From positions 18,235,756-18,299,755 of the forward strand of contig NC_053141.1 in NCBI RefSeq assembly GCF_016808335.1: 64,000 nucleotides of DNA. Direction: 5' to 3'. Shown here piece after piece: positions 10,763 to 22,874 of the stretch. The translations under genes were made by a program, and so were the position numbers. The DNA is from Panicum virgatum. Taxonomy: Eukaryota; Streptophyta; Magnoliopsida; Poales; Poaceae. Every line of letters starts with the position of its first letter. The first letter of the stretch is position 1. Below the pieces are notes generated by a model. It was not told the DNA's origin, ran no database searches, and saw only the letters and a list, made by a program, of their open reading frames with translations.

Positions 10763-13700
10763 GCCTTCCCCCCTAAAAGGAATCTCGTCCCGAGATTATA
10801 GGAAGAAAAAGGGTGCAAAGAATTGGTACCTGGATTGGTTCTAAGAAAGTCGGGAAAGTTTCTTTGGAGAAAATTTTCAGTTTCCCAAGTAGCTTCTTCT
10901 ACAGTATGTTGATTCCACTGGATTTTGTACATTTTAACTTTCTCCCTTCTAGTACTTCTTTCTTTTGTGTCAAGAATCTTGATTGGATACTCCGTATAAG
11001 ATAGATCGGATTCAATCTCTATATCCTGTGGTTCAATGATTTCAGTAGGTACCCTGGTGCACTTCCGAAGTTGTGATACATGGAAGACATCATGAATGGC
11101 AGCCAACTGAGATGAAAGACGAAGTCGGTAGGCAACAGGTCCACAAGTTTCGATAATTTCAAATGGTCCGATGTATCGGGGTGCTAATTTCCCTTTTAAG
11201 CCAAAGCGTTGAACACCTTTAGTAGGAGATACTCGCAAATATACAAAGTCTCCTACCTCGAATTGTAAAGGATCTCTCCTTTTGTCTGCATAACTTTTCT
11301 GTCTTGATTGAGCTGCTTTAAGATTAACCTGGATAATTCTGACTTGCTCCTCTGCCTCAGAGACTAAATCTGGCCCAAAAATTTTGCGTTCTCCAGCTTG
11401 TGACCAATTCAAAGGAGTTCGACACCTTCGACCGTATAATGCTTCAAATGGTGCCATTTGCAAGCTGGATTGATAACTGTTATTGTAAGAAAACTCTGCC
11501 AGTGCTAGGCACTTAACCCAGTTCTTGCCATATTGAATAGTACATGCCCTCAACATGTCTTCAAGGATTTGATTGATTCGTTCAGTTTGCCCATCTGTTT
11601 GTGGATGATAAGCTGAACTACGAATCAATTTTGTTCCAAGGGATTCCTGCATTTGCTCCCAGAAACGTGCTATAAACTGAGGCCCACGATCAGAAATAAT
11701 CGTCTTTGGAATGCCATGTAAACGAACAATCTGATCGAGATAAATCTCTGCGTACTTCTTGGCAGAATAAGTGGTGTGTACTGGAATAAAATGAGCGGTC
11801 TTGGTGAGTCTATCAACGATTACCCAAACAGAATCATGCTTATGAGGAGTAGTGGGTAAACCAACGATAAAATCCATACTGATGTCCTCCCATTTCCAGG
11901 ATGGAATAGATAAAGGTTGGAGAGTACCAGCTACTTTCAAATGACTAGCTTTAACTCTTTGACAGACATCACACTCAGAAACATATCTGGCGATCTCTCT
12001 TTTCATTCGAGTCCACCAGAAATTTTGTCTGAGATCATGGTACATCTTGGTACCACCAGGATGAATCGAAAACTTCGAAAGATGTGCTTCATCAAGGATT
12101 TGCTTTCTAAGCTGATGATCCTTGGGTACAACCAGTCGAGATTCAAACCATAGAACTCCTCGATGATCCACTCGGAAACATTTATACTTTGCTTCTCCTT
12201 GTGATAACTTTTCCTTGATGATCTTGATACCCTCATCATGTAATTGCCCCATGATGATGCTATCATGAAGTGTAGGCTCAATCGATATATGGTTCAAACT
12301 TCCTTGAGGTACCATTTCCAGGTTCAACTTCATCATTTCCTGGCATAGAGTTTCATTGAATGGTTCTACAGATAGACAATGGCATTGTGACTTGTGACTG
12401 AGTGCATCCGCAACCACATTAGCCTTTCCTGGATGATAGTGCACTTCTAGATCATAATCCTTTATCAACTCCAGCCAGCGTCTCTGTCTCATGTTGAGAT
12501 CAGCTTGAGTGAAGATATATTTGAGGCTCTTATGGTCAGTGTAAACATTACAGTGAGTTCCCATAAGATGATGTCTCCACATCTTAAGAGCGTGAATGAC
12601 AGCTGCTAACTCCAGATCATGGGTTGGATAATTCTTCTCATGATCCCGGAGAGCTCTTGATGCATAAGAAATAACCCGGTTGTCCTGCATAAGCACACAA
12701 CCAAGTCCCGTACCCGAAGCATCACAATAGACATCAAAAGGTTTAGTACTGTCCGGGGTAGACAATACTGGAGCGGTAGTTAATCTTGCTTTGAGAGTTT
12801 GGAAAGCTTCTTCACACTTATCATTCCAAACAAACTTCACTCCCTTCTTCAATAACTCCGTCATAGGCTTGGCTATTCTGGAGAAATCAGTAATGAACCG
12901 ACGATAATATCCAGCTAAACCAAGAAAACTGCGAATTTGATGAACTGAAATAGGAGATTCCCAATCCATCACTTCTTGTACTTTAGTTGGATCAACAGAT
13001 ATACCATCACTGGAGATAGTGTGACCTAAGAATTTCACACTGTCCAACCAAAATTCACACTTGGAGAATTTGGCATAAAGATGATGATCTCGTAATCGTT
13101 GAAGAACGATACGCAAATGTTCAGCATGATCTTCTTCATTCTTGGAGTAGATCAAAATATCGTCAATGAAAACCACGACGAATTTATCCAGCTCCGGCAT
13201 GAAGACTGAATTCATCAAGTACATAAAATATGCTGGGGCGTTGGTAAGACCAAAAGACATAACCAAATATTCATATAGTCCATATCTGGTAGAGAAAGCA
13301 GTCTTTGGAATATCACAAGGCTTGATCTTTATTTGATGGTAGCCAGAACGAAGATCAATCTTAGAGAAAACCTTAGCTCCAGCTAACTGATCAAACAGAA
13401 TATCAATGCGGGGAAGAGGATACTTGTTTTTAATGGTGACCGCATTGAGTGGTCGATAATCAACACATAGCCTCAAACTATTGTCTTTCTTCTTCACAAA
13501 CAGGGCTGGACATCCCCAGGGTGAAGAACTGGGACGTATAAAGCCCTTGTCAAGAAGGTCTTGGAGTTGGACTTTCAATTCTGCTAACTCATTTGGAGGC
13601 ATTCGGTACGACCTCTTAGAAATAGGGGCGGTACCGGGTTGAAGTTCGATAACAAACTCGATATCTCTATCAGGGGGCATTCCAGGTAAATCCTCTGGAA

Positions 13701-14913
13701 ATACATCCGCATACTCCCACACAATAGGGATATCTTCAAGTTTAATTTCTTTTGCGGCATAAGCACAAGAGTTAATGCACTCTCGTTGTGGTAGATAGAG
13801 TATGGTGGCTCCTTGATGTGGTGAATCTATCTCGATAGCTCGGGAAGAGATATCTAACAGTACTCTATGTTTAATCATCCAATCCATGCCCAGAATAACA
13901 TCCATGCCTTCTAAATTCAACAAAATCAAATCTGTCTTTATCACTTTACTACCCAACTTAAGAGGTACATGTGTAGTGATTTGATTGGAAGCTATCTTTC
14001 CACCAGGAGTTGTTATCATAAAAGATCCCTTAGTATGACAAAAGTCCAATCCTACTCTTGCTCCAAATTTGGCACTTATAAAACTATGCGTTGCACCAGA
14101 ATCAAATAATATAACTGCGGGTTTATTGTGGAGAGAGAAAGTACCCGTCATAACTGGTGCTCCTGCTGGAAGGTCTGCAAGAGTAGTGAAATTAACTCGC
14201 CCTTGCCGGACTTGCACCATTTGCCTCTTGCCCTTGCCCTTATTGTTGTTGTTGTTGTTGTTCTGATTAGAGTTTTGCCCTGGATTATTCCTTCTGGGTT
14301 GTGGACAATTCTTGGCAAAATGAGAAGCACTGCCGCAGTTGAAACATCGATTATTACTATTCCCACTATTGAACTGTGGGGCATTCGGCCTCGGGCTAAA
14401 TTGCTGTTGTTGCTGCTGAGGCACTGGAGGTCTGAATCCTCCTTGTTGCTGAGGCGGCCTAAAGACAAACCTACCCACTGGGGCACTTCTTTGTGGAGGC
14501 CTAGGTGGAGTATTTTGCACCAGGCGAAACCTCGGTGACGGGGTACTCGAGGGTCCCGTTGGTGCCTTTCGCTTCTTCTCAGCACGATGTGCAGCAATAC
14601 AGTCCTCTTGTGTAATGGCCAGGTTGACCAGCTCATTGTAGGTGTTGGGCTGAACAAGGTTCAGGCGTTCCTTGAGCTTGGTAGTGAGGCCACGACGGAA
14701 ACGATCACGTTTCTTGGCATCCGTATCAGCATGATGGCCCGCATACTGGCACAGATGATTGAAGGTCTGTGCATATTGTAAAACAGTGCGGGTTCCCTGA
14801 TCTAGAGCCAAGAATTCATTCAACTTTCTTTCAATTAGTCCATCCGGAATATGATGTGATCTGAATGCAGTTCTGAATTCCTCCCAAGATATGATATGTT
14901 CAGCAGGCTGCAT
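10735..14913 (-). CDS. pol: Tekay gag-pol polyprotein, uninterrupted 1392-codon frame
   Basis: Domains, numbered from the frame start at 14913: gag C-terminal part; CCHC knuckle (CFNC with H and C in CX2CX4HX4C) near residue 190; glutamine/asparagine-rich linkers; aspartic protease DSGATHSF near 270; RT with FIDD near 580; RNase H near 730-860 (DASG, TDHKSL, ADALSH); integrase with zinc finger and catalytic Asp (SMDF), Asp (SDRGPQF) and Glu (DGQTER) near 1010-1110; GPY/F module; chromodomain near 1308-1350 (ILDTKE, ATWE). Complete set for copying and for chromatin-guided integration. The true gag start is the ATG at 15302 in another frame, so this frame is cut off from its N-terminus by a roughly 1-base lesion near 14970. 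The stop lies inside the 3' LTR, so the C-terminal residues overlap the polypurine tract and U3. Confidence 0.92.
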   Translation of the reverse strand: MQPAEHIISWEEFRTAFRSHHIPDGLIERKLNEFLALDQGTRTVLQYAQTFNHLCQYAGHHADTDAKKRDRFRRGLTTKLKERLNLVQPNTYNELVNLAITQEDCIAAHRAEKKRKAPTGPSSTPSPRFRLVQNTPPRPPQRSAPVGRFVFRPPQQQGGFRPPVPQQQQQQFSPRPNAPQFNSGNSNNRCFNCGSASHFAKNCPQPRRNNPGQNSNQNNNNNNNKGKGKRQMVQVRQGRVNFTTLADLPAGAPVMTGTFSLHNKPAVILFDSGATHSFISAKFGARVGLDFCHTKGSFMITTPGGKIASNQITTHVPLKLGSKVIKTDLILLNLEGMDVILGMDWMIKHRVLLDISSRAIEIDSPHQGATILYLPQRECINSCAYAAKEIKLEDIPIVWEYADVFPEDLPGMPPDRDIEFVIELQPGTAPISKRSYRMPPNELAELKVQLQDLLDKGFIRPSSSPWGCPALFVKKKDNSLRLCVDYRPLNAVTIKNKYPLPRIDILFDQLAGAKVFSKIDLRSGYHQIKIKPCDIPKTAFSTRYGLYEYLVMSFGLTNAPAYFMYLMNSVFMPELDKFVVVFIDDILIYSKNEEDHAEHLRIVLQRLRDHHLYAKFSKCEFWLDSVKFLGHTISSDGISVDPTKVQEVMDWESPISVHQIRSFLGLAGYYRRFITDFSRIAKPMTELLKKGVKFVWNDKCEEAFQTLKARLTTAPVLSTPDSTKPFDVYCDASGTGLGCVLMQDNRVISYASRALRDHEKNYPTHDLELAAVIHALKMWRHHLMGTHCNVYTDHKSLKYIFTQADLNMRQRRWLELIKDYDLEVHYHPGKANVVADALSHKSQCHCLSVEPFNETLCQEMMKLNLEMVPQGSLNHISIEPTLHDSIIMGQLHDEGIKIIKEKLSQGEAKYKCFRVDHRGVLWFESRLVVPKDHQLRKQILDEAHLSKFSIHPGGTKMYHDLRQNFWWTRMKREIARYVSECDVCQRVKASHLKVAGTLQPLSIPSWKWEDISMDFIVGLPTTPHKHDSVWVIVDRLTKTAHFIPVHTTYSAKKYAEIYLDQIVRLHGIPKTIISDRGPQFIARFWEQMQESLGTKLIRSSAYHPQTDGQTERINQILEDMLRACTIQYGKNWVKCLALAEFSYNNSYQSSLQMAPFEALYGRRCRTPLNWSQAGERKIFGPDLVSEAEEQVRIIQVNLKAAQSRQKSYADKRRDPLQFEVGDFVYLRVSPTKGVQRFGLKGKLAPRYIGPFEIIETCGPVAYRLRLSSQLAAIHDVFHVSQLRKCTRVPTEIIEPQDIEIESDLSYTEYPIKILDTKERSTRREKVKMYKIQWNQHTVEEATWETENFLQRNFPDFLRTNPGTNSLHPFSSYNLGTRFLLGGKAVTPRVFAQ
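10763..10774 (-). promoter_or_regulatory. Tekay polypurine tract
   Basis: Minus strand AGGGGGGAAGGC directly abuts the LTR start TGTAACACC. It is also translated, because the pol frame runs through it. Confidence 0.85.
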
Positions 14914-15302
14914 TGCACAATAATTATCCCACCATATACGTGCAGGACCAGCAGCTGTTGGGCGGCAAAGGGGGCCTTGTTTGCATCAACACACGGTACT
15001 GCTAACAAAGCAAACTTGGAATTGATTGTACGGAGCCAAGCATCGGCATCCAATGGGTCATCAGCTTTGCTGAACAGCGGAGGTTGGGTACCAAAGAATT
15101 CCTGGTAACCCGCTGGTTGTGCCTCCCGTCCTCCATACTGTTGGCGTGGCTGATTTTGTTGCCCTTGGACTAGCTGGCGAAGCAACTCTGTTTGCATGGC
15201 CATTAACTCGGCCAGATTTGATGGGGGTGGCGGTGGTTGCTGAGATCCACTGCCAGTTTCACAACCAAAGCCATCAGGCGTTCCGCGTGTATGACCAACC
15301 AT
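14835..15302 (-). pseudogene. gag: Tekay gag N-terminus, frameshifted from gag-pol
   Basis: ATG at 15302; starts MVGHTRGTP, then a Pro/Gln-rich stretch and the gag core with DPLDADAWLRTINSKF. The frame stays homologous to gag down to about 14970. Beyond that point the expected gag continuation is found in the 14913 frame, so about one base is missing. The remaining residues down to 14835 are out of frame and meaningless. It is the only lesion I see in the element's coding capacity. Confidence 0.8.
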
Positions 15303-15937
15303 CTGTAATCATGGAAGACATCCATTAGATACATATTTCTCGCTTCCAAAATCAATGGTACATGCAATGATCATACATTTGGATAAAACAAAATCAGCAA
15401 AATGTAACTAGATGCGGTGTAGCACAATATGCACAATACATAACTGCGCAACCCACCAAACTCAGAACAGGCCAGCTGTTATATAGCTTCATGCTCCATC
15501 GTATTGATACTCAATGCTAAGAGCAAAGGGTAAAGAAAATAATCTAGCAATTCACTCTTCAGCGCCATGTGCTAGGTTGCTAAACAACAGAGATCATAGA
15601 AGGGGTTGGACTAAAATTTAGTCTCTCAAATTCAACAAGCTAACATTTGATGGGCACATATGCCACAAAAATTTGCAACATCTTGTATTCATCAAACGGC
15701 GTGAAAATGCACAAATGCAGAGATTTGCTAAGTAGAAAGATTATGATTTCCAAACTGGTAGTCGCTACTTATATTACATCCAAAGCAGCATTTTTCTTAC
15801 AACCTAATATTACTCACCCTTACCACATATAATACAACAAGTGGTACTCCTACCTAGGGCTATCTTACAACACCTCTTTCCTATGTACAAGCTACAACAA
15901 GAGAAAACACGAACTATTTAGGACTAGTCTAAGGAGC
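15303..15937 (-). other. Spacer between ORF0 and gag in the Tekay element
   Basis: 635 bp of AT-rich DNA without an ORF or obvious repeats. It could hold a second promoter, intron or internal entry site for gag, but none is recognisable. Confidence 0.5.
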
Positions 15938-16840
15938 CTAGAAGTCGTCGAGGTTGCCCACAGAAGAGGCACTGCCGGAAGAAAAGTCATCCGGCTGAGG
16001 GTTAGGCTCAGCAAGTGCGTGCTCTGAATCTAAGTCAGATACTCCCTCAATCTCCTCTGGGTCCTCCTCCGCTGCTGCAGGCTCAGCTGGGGCATCGAGT
16101 TGCTCCTGGAGCATACCAACATGTGCTAAAGCATCAGCCCAATCTGCTTGAAGCTCATTCACCTGCCCCTGAAGAAAACCAATAACTATGTTGCGCTGCT
16201 CTATCTCAGCACCATTCTCCATAGCCTGATGCTCAAACTGTGCAATGGCCAGATCCCTCCCAGCTACGGCATCCTGAAGTCCCTGAATCTGAGTATCCCT
16301 CAAACGAAGGCCTCGCTGAAAACTCTGGGCCAAGTCTATCACCTGGTCCATGTGTCGCTGCTGGAGTATCTGGTAATGCGACTGAGCATTCATATATCTG
16401 ACTACTGCCTCGATAGTCTCATCCGCTACATCTCCAATCAAGTGCCCAAAGTGTGTGACCCTGAACAGCCACTCTGCATTTCCAGCACTGACTGCTGGGA
16501 ACAAACCAATAGGATATGCTGCTACCTCCTCGGGATGGTGCTCACAAAAAGTGGTGATAGCGTTGAGAGCTGCTTTCTCAAACGCATCCACAAGACGGTA
16601 CCCAATCACCTCGATCTCAATCGGTGGCCACTCCAAGGTGGGGTGCTGAGGAATGGTCATCTTAACTCTGTTCTTCTTAATTCCATCCTCCAAAAACTGG
16701 CGTCCCGTGTACTGGGGTGGATCTAGGTAGTGGAAGATACGAAGTGAATCCCAAAGAATCTTCGGAAAACCCTCCCAGTACAGACAGTCGGTATGAGCAT
16801 TTCCCTCCTCATCCCAAAAGATCTGGGAACAAGTCGCCAT
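15938..16840 (-). CDS. ORF0: extra 300-residue ORF upstream of gag, function unknown
   Basis: ATG at 16840 (MATCSQIFWD); the open frame continues 18 codons further upstream without an ATG. Three parts are visible: a Trp/Pro-containing globular-looking region (residues 1-150, with TIPQHPTLEWPP and FEKAALNAITTF), a coiled coil rich in Gln, Leu and Ala (about 155-245), and a strongly acidic Ser/Asp/Glu tail (246-300). No zinc finger, protease motif, signal peptide or membrane segment. The frame is intact in sense orientation in a young element, which argues for selection. Extra ORFs before gag have been reported in some rice Gypsy families (RIRE3/RIRE8, from memory); homology is unchecked. Could act in packaging or as a partner of gag, but that is speculation. 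Confidence 0.75.
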   Translation of the reverse strand: MATCSQIFWDEEGNAHTDCLYWEGFPKILWDSLRIFHYLDPPQYTGRQFLEDGIKKNRVKMTIPQHPTLEWPPIEIEVIGYRLVDAFEKAALNAITTFCEHHPEEVAAYPIGLFPAVSAGNAEWLFRVTHFGHLIGDVADETIEAVVRYMNAQSHYQILQQRHMDQVIDLAQSFQRGLRLRDTQIQGLQDAVAGRDLAIAQFEHQAMENGAEIEQRNIVIGFLQGQVNELQADWADALAHVGMLQEQLDAPAEPAAAEEDPEEIEGVSDLDSEHALAEPNPQPDDFSSGSASSVGNLDDF

Positions 16841-18100
16841 CTGAATCAAAAAGGATTCAAATGTGAGTAATGCAATTATCTCAAGACTTCTCAAACAAAG
16901 CTTTAAGAAGACTGCGGTAAAACAAATGTGATTCTAATTCACAAGATGATATGATTCCAACTCAAAGAATAATGAACCACAATTGGTACTGGTTTATCAT
17001 TTGAGATTCTAAGGAATGAAAAGATCCTTATAACAACAAGATGGGGCTTAGGAGGAAGGCATGACTCGAAACCATATTTTTCATCTAAGGAAACCCAAGC
17101 ATTTTACAAGTATGCTTCTAAAATCAGAGTTTCACTCTCTTAGGTTTTAAGCACACTAACACTTATCTTATAAGGATTCATACTAGAAATTCCTTAACAA
17201 GCTCATGTAGCAACTGCAAATATTATGAACCAATCAAACATCAACCAAATATGTATGCACGTCCTGACCGTCCTCACAAAATAAACAATTGCCAACTAAA
17301 GTTGGGCTTACGTGGTTAGCACGGTGGTATACATAAATACGGCTCTCCCTATATAGCTAGTCGATACATTCTAACCGTTCTTATCTTATCGAATCGTGGT
17401 TAGTGTACCTGCATAAGATTGACAGAACATATATATATATATATCCAATGAACCTTTCATGCCAGCACTCATGAAAGCGTTCCCAAACATTACCGCTCAC
17501 TATAGAAGCGGCAGCCATACAATTTCCGCCGTATGGCCAACGTTAACATACGCTACTCAGAGGCGTATTCACAAGTTCCTTTACTCCCAATATAGTCGAC
17601 CGAGATCGATATATTGGCAGCAGCTCAAGTAGGCCACTGCTTGAGCACAGCGTTCGGTTCGCATCGCCGACGGGAAGGTCAGACTCCCTCAGCTGACTGA
17701 GCACACTTTACTTCCAATATAGTCAACTAATAGTCGGTATATTGGAAGCACCTCAAGTAAGCCACTGCTTGAGGGCAGCGTTCGGCTCGCATCACCGACG
17801 GGAAGGTCAGACTCCCTCAGCTGACTGAGGATCCTTACCATCTTACCTCAACGTAGGTGCGTCGTTACAAGAATTAAGAGTTGCTTGTGAGTATGGTTTG
17901 ACAAAATGTAAAGTGCTGGAAGTCAGATAACATAAACCATACAGAAATAACCACCTAGTAATTCCCATAAATTCCCTAGGACTTTACGTTCTAAGCACAA
18001 CCCTTAACGAATCCAACGTAGCTTTTCGAAATACCCTGTCGTTCCAATTTTATACGGAAAGCGATTTTTAAGGTTCCAACACCTCTGGTATACGCTTGTA
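16841..18100 (-). other. Tekay untranslated leader
   Basis: 1.26 kb between the primer site and ORF0. It holds an (AT)n run at 17430-17444 and the duplicated hairpin block at 17581-17828; no ORF. Likely carries packaging or dimerisation signals. Confidence 0.6.
17581..17828 (-). repeat. 128-bp tandem duplication with conserved hairpins
   Basis: Two copies start at 17581 and 17708. Each contains CCAATATA ... TATATTGG inverted arms (17587/17610 and 17714/17738); in the second copy the stem extends to 11 bp (CTTCCAATATA). Each copy ends with CCTCAGCTGACTGA, which forms a second short stem. The loops differ but the stems are kept. Confidence 0.85.
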
Positions 18101-18112
18101 GCTCTGATGCCA
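18101..18112 (-). promoter_or_regulatory. Tekay primer binding site (tRNA-iMet type)
   Basis: Minus strand TGGCATCAGAGC, one base from the usual TGGTATCAGAGC, begins 2 nt after the LTR end at 18115. Confidence 0.85.
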
Positions 18113-18114
18113 GC

Positions 18115-21100
18115 TGTGGCAGAACCGCCTAAATTATCCCGGCTCAAGTGCGCAGGCCATCACCATAAAGGCAACATTAGCTTAAACGCACTTCAAACGG
18201 AACAATTTTTGGTCTGTCGGGTAACGTCCCGATACAACCACCGATTCTCGGATCGAACAAGCATACCCCGCACGAAGGCGAGTCCAGAGATATTACAACC
18301 ACAATTTTTACAACACAAGCATAGTAATGATTACAAACCAGTTGAAAACATTATTACAAAGCCAACTTAAATAACAGTTATACAAGCTATGATTATAAGT
18401 TCAGAGTTTAAACAGCGGAAGATGAAACACGATGACTACAACACGTCGCAAAAGTATACCAAGCTAGCCCAAGCATGGTATCACTCGTCACAGTCATTGC
18501 CGGCCGAAGACGTATCCCATTCTACGGACCAGCCAGGAGACAATGAGCAAGGATAGGTCAAGCTAGCAATCTGATCCTCAAAAGTCATACCTGAAAAAGG
18601 GGTTTTCAACAGCAAGGCTGAGTATTCTAATACTCAGCAAGACTTAACCGTCAACGGGTATAAGTAGCCCACCTTAGCTAGACTATGCAAAGCTTTGTAA
18701 GGCTCTGGTTTTTCCTTTGCTGAAAAGCAATAAAGAGTAGGTCCTTACTTTCAAGTTTTAGCTTCAAGATTCTAGTTGATTAACCATTCTATGTAAGCAT
18801 CTACTATCCAATCATGGTGGAACTTCTAAGCAAACATCAAGATTAATAAGAATATTGTTGCTCTTATTACTCTGTGTGGCAAAGAGATCAAGCAGTCTCA
18901 TTTCATCGTGAGAGGCGGACGATTCTGAATCGAAATTCAACCTTGCAAGGAAAACCCAACACACACGTTTGGAATACCGTCGGGTCATTTCCAAACAACC
19001 GTTTGCCTTTCTTTCCGGCTCGTGGATAGGAACACTCTCCCCGACTACAGGGCTCCAAGGTCCACCCGTGCCCGGTCCACCCTTGTCCCTAGAAGTCGTA
19101 GTGTTGCGCAACATAAAATAAAACCTATCTCTAAGAGAGAGTGTCAGGTATATCCACTCCCCGGTCCAATCGGTTACTAGGCTTACCGCGTACCATATTT
19201 ACGGCATGTGGTTAGTACGTTCAAAAACTTAACCAGCACTACCACACACCGCGACCTTAGCAAGTTCATCAACACAGACGGGGTCTCACATAGGACATGA
19301 TATCGAACACAACCCCGTCCGTCGTCCTTATATTGATAACAGAAAGTAAACAAGCAATTCCTATAAAGCTCGCGAGTGACAGGCAATCACTCGACTTTTA
19401 CCGTTCCTATAAGCTTAGCAATTACTCGAACTCAAGTCTAGTGTTCAGTACATAGGTTCCTAGGATCATGCATCTAGGGTTTCAATTCAACTCCTATGAA
19501 CTGTAAATGCACAAGTAAAATAATACAGTAAATGATATTAATTTGAAGTATAGGTTATGTCCGGGGCTTGCCTTCTCGGTAGTTGCTAACTATTTCAGCC
19601 CTAGGCTCTTCCGAACTTTGGTCCGGGGCTTCAGTTAGTTCCGCAGTGTTTACTTGAGCTTCGAGATCACCTCCGTCAGATTCCGGGATTAGCTCGTACG
19701 TCCCGTCCGATAAGACAGACGTGTCTATATGCAATGCAAGAACAACATTATAAACAAACATGGGCAATCGTTTATAGAGTAGTTAAATAACAAATTTAAC
19801 TACACAAGGCATCATGATCAACAGCACAAAAGAAGTTAACTAACTTCATAAAATGAGTGGTGGTGATTTCCTATACGAGTAAATCATGGTTTGTAAATAA
19901 AACAACAACTCAGAGTACAAATAGTAATAAAATCTACCAAAATTACACTAAACAGAACATGAACAAAGTAATCTACCCTGTAAAAATCATGCCAAGACAT
20001 TTAACCATTTAAATACAATAAATCATTTACTCAGATAACATCTAGAACAAGCAAGAATTACACATATCCAAATAGATCAAAACAGAAGCTCAAAATTTAA
20101 CAGGAGATCTACACAGGGATGATCTATCTACTGTGAATTTTTCATGATTTTATCTACACCGAAATAACTCTGAGAAAATAAATAAAACAAACAATAGATT
20201 AGCAAGATTTATTTTTAGCCCCTGATCTAGCCATGAACTAAGGCTCAAACTTCCTGGACAAGCTAATATACTCCAGAAGAACACTCAGGAATATTTTCAG
20301 GATTTAACAAGAACAGGAACTATTTATTATAAATAAAGTATACTAAACAAGGATTAAATAAAATAAATAGCTACAACAAAGAACTGATCATGAAATTTTT
20401 ATAGCAAAGCTAGTGTAACAAGAGTAAACTACCACCAAAATTTCATAGCAATATCAGCTTTCAAGCATCAGATAAGAAAAAGACTAAACATCTAGTATTT
20501 ATTTATCTAGTGACACAAAACCATTTATACAGCAAAAACTTGCAACTAAAGCCTAACATATTATGGTTCTACTGCATAGAGCTCTTCAAGAGGATTCCAA
20601 AACACCAAGATTTGTTATTTTACAAATTTCCTATGAATTGATATTGAATTTCAAAGATCACTGAAAAACATTGCAAACCAGTCCCTAAGGCACTATGGCA
20701 ATGAGTCACTGACATCGCAGATAACCCCCTGGGTTTTCTCAAATTCAAGCACGCGGTCCTTGGGTCGGGTCAGAGAGGGGAGGTGAGGTTTGACCGGCCG
20801 TTTCCCGGCGAGGGGCTCACCGGCGGCGAGGGTGGAGTGGTGCGTGAGCTTCACGGGTGCAAGGCGCACCTCTGGGTGGCCTAGGGTCGCGGGAAGAGGC
20901 TCGGAAGCGGCGGCTCGGCGGAGCAGGGCGGGTTGGCGGCGGAGGCGAGCGACGGCGAGGGTGCTCCGGTGAGGTTCGGGCGAGGGGAAGTGGCCTGGAA
21001 GCTGCGCGAGGTCGAGGCGGTGCTAAGGGTGGGGGCTGTAGGGGTGGAGCGGGCTTGCAGTGGCGGCTCCGCGGCGGGGTGGAGCTCGCCGGGGTTCAAG

Positions 21101-21964
21101 CGGGGCGGCGGCGGTGTTCTGCGGTGTGGAAGCGAGGAGAGAGCAAAGAGGTGCACGAAATCGAGTCCTGGGATAGGTGTAGTGCTCGGGCGCTCGTTAG
21201 AAGAGGGTGGCGTGCTCTGAAGGGGGCGCTCCACGGCGGCGTCGCGGTGGCGGCCGTCGGGGAGGTTCTGGGCGCGGCGGGGGTGCGTGGCGAGGGGTGG
21301 AGGCTCCAGCGCGAGGCAACAGGAGGGGGAGGAGCTCGTCCGCGACGCGTGGGCGCCAGCGCACGGCGGAGTAATGGCCGGGAAAGCCGGGAAGGCGCTC
21401 CACGGCGGCGTTGTCGGTGGCCGGCGACGAGAAGCAGAGCAGGGAGGGGGAGATGGTCATAAGGGTCGATTTGTAATTACCAAAAATTCCAGGGACCTCT
21501 CTGTAAACAAGCAATAACTTTTAAACTAAAGCTCAAATGAAAAAGTGCCCAACATGGAAGTTGTTCAACTTTTCAAGATCTACAACTTTGATGTTGTGCA
21601 AAAATTTATTTGATCAAAGATTCAAGAGCTAAAATTAAAATCATTGAAGAGATTTTGAATTCTAGGAAATTTGTCTTTTTCAAAGCAAATTCACTTCAAC
21701 TCTAGACTCAAAAGCAAAAATGGCTGCCATGCATTAAATGCATTGAAATTTTGCAAAAACACCCTCCACTAAAACTATAATTACACAACCTATTCAACAC
21801 AACTGCAGAAAGGACCTTGCAGAAAATCATAATTACACATATAACCTTTCATAATTACAAAAAGATCCTTTTTACGTAATTCAAGCACATAATGCATAAC
21901 AAACCTACACAATTACTGTGCAGACACCTAATTAAATTACTGTGCAAACACCCGGGGTGTTACA
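18115..21964 (-). repeat. 5' LTR of the Tekay element, 3,850 bp
   Basis: Minus strand begins TGTAACACCCCGGGTG at 21964 and ends in CCACA at 18115, next to the primer site. The block 20760-21470 is strongly GC-rich and probably spans the promoter/leader; no clear TATA box was found. 18111-19550 is similar by eye to the solo LTR at 31808-33200, showing the same lineage. No element-unrelated gene is supported inside it. Confidence 0.88.
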
Positions 21965-22779
21965 CAGGCGGTGCAGCGGAGATTCCGGTGGTGGCACGAT
22001 GAAACTGAAGTTTTGGATTGGCTCGGTGGTACTATTTCACCCTCGTCGATGAAGCAAACCCAAATCCTTGGAGAGTCCAGCGGTGGTGGTGCGAGACCCC
22101 GTGCGCTTTAAGGTGGTGTCCGAGGAGTGTTGTGTGGCGGTGGATGCGACGAGGTCCCCACGCATTGAGTTGAGCCCAGGGTCAATGTCGCAATTCGACC
22201 TAGGTGAGGAGTTGTCTTGGAGTTCCAAGATTTGACACTTTTTTCGGTCTTTGGGGTGCATGGTGGCGCAGCGGTACTTCGGCGAGGGGTCCTGCACGGC
22301 GGTGGCTCTTTCAGTGTGGTGCGGTGGGCTCATATGCTGACTTCTACTAACGTACGGCCGGAGTTGTGAGATCTGCAATTGTATCTGTGTGATATGAAGA
22401 CGACGACGGCATGGTGGAGGAGTCGCGGTGGCCACTTTGCTTGCAGCGGACTGCGGCGGCCAACTTTGCACGGCAGCGGCTGGTCGGTGCAGGACATCGT
22501 CGTGGACAACGACACTCGCGAGGTGGGCTACATGTCGGCTTCTTTTTGGGTAGTGGTGGCGTGGCGTGGTGGTTTTGTATAGAGTCGAGTTTGAGTTGCA
22601 CAACTGTGTTGACGTTGCAATCCAACCGATTGTTTGAGTCGAGTTCAAGAGTTGTGTGGTCGCATTGATCGGTGTTGGTGTCGTTGTTGTATATTGTGGT
22701 GCTCAATCTGAGCGTTGTTTTTTCTTTTTAATATAATTGACAGCTCTCCTGTCTGATTTGTTTCAAAAAAAGAAAAAAA
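21965..22779 (+). mobile_element. 3' end of a LINE (L1-type) retrotransposon
   Basis: Non-coding and GC-rich, ending with TTAATATAATTGACAGC, CTCTCCTG and an A-rich tail (22766-22780). This closing phrase is common in grass LINE 3' UTRs, from memory. The 5' part is cut off by the Tekay insertion. Several short frames here are not conserved-looking. Confidence 0.5.
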
Positions 22780-22790
22780 ATACTAGCCAG

Positions 22791-22874
22791 ATACTAAAGG
22801 GGTCGGGACCTAAAGAGGTTGTCCCGGGTATAAAAGGGCCGTCGTGGTGACGCGCGCGAGCGCCCCTTTAGTAT
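22791..22874. mobile_element. Small MITE-like inverted-repeat element
   Basis: Perfect 12-bp terminal inverted repeats, ATACTAAAGGGG at 22791-22802 and its complement at 22863-22874, enclosing 60 bp. ACTAAAGGG-type ends are frequent in grass MITEs. The target duplication is not clear. Confidence 0.5.

Larger units (their letters stand above)
10451..21964 (-). mobile_element. Tekay-type chromovirus (Gypsy), nearly intact, 3' LTR truncated
   Basis: Minus-strand order is: 5' LTR (21964 to 18115), primer site, leader with tandem hairpins, extra ORF, gag-pol with chromodomain, polypurine tract, then only 312 bp of 3' LTR. The chromodomain, very long LTR, TGTAACACCCC start and tRNA-iMet-type primer site all fit Tekay/Del. 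The 312 bp shared by the two LTR ends are identical by eye, so insertion is recent. The base run after 21964 is CAGGC; the left duplication is lost with the missing LTR. Confidence 0.9.

Noticed and set aside
18101..18112. tRNA gene at the primer sites
   Set aside because: Only the short complement to a tRNA 3' end is present; no cloverleaf sequence adjoins at any of the primer sites.
20790..21517. Overlapping GC-rich frames up to 201 codons
   Set aside because: Inside the Tekay LTR promoter/leader; both strands open, composition-driven.
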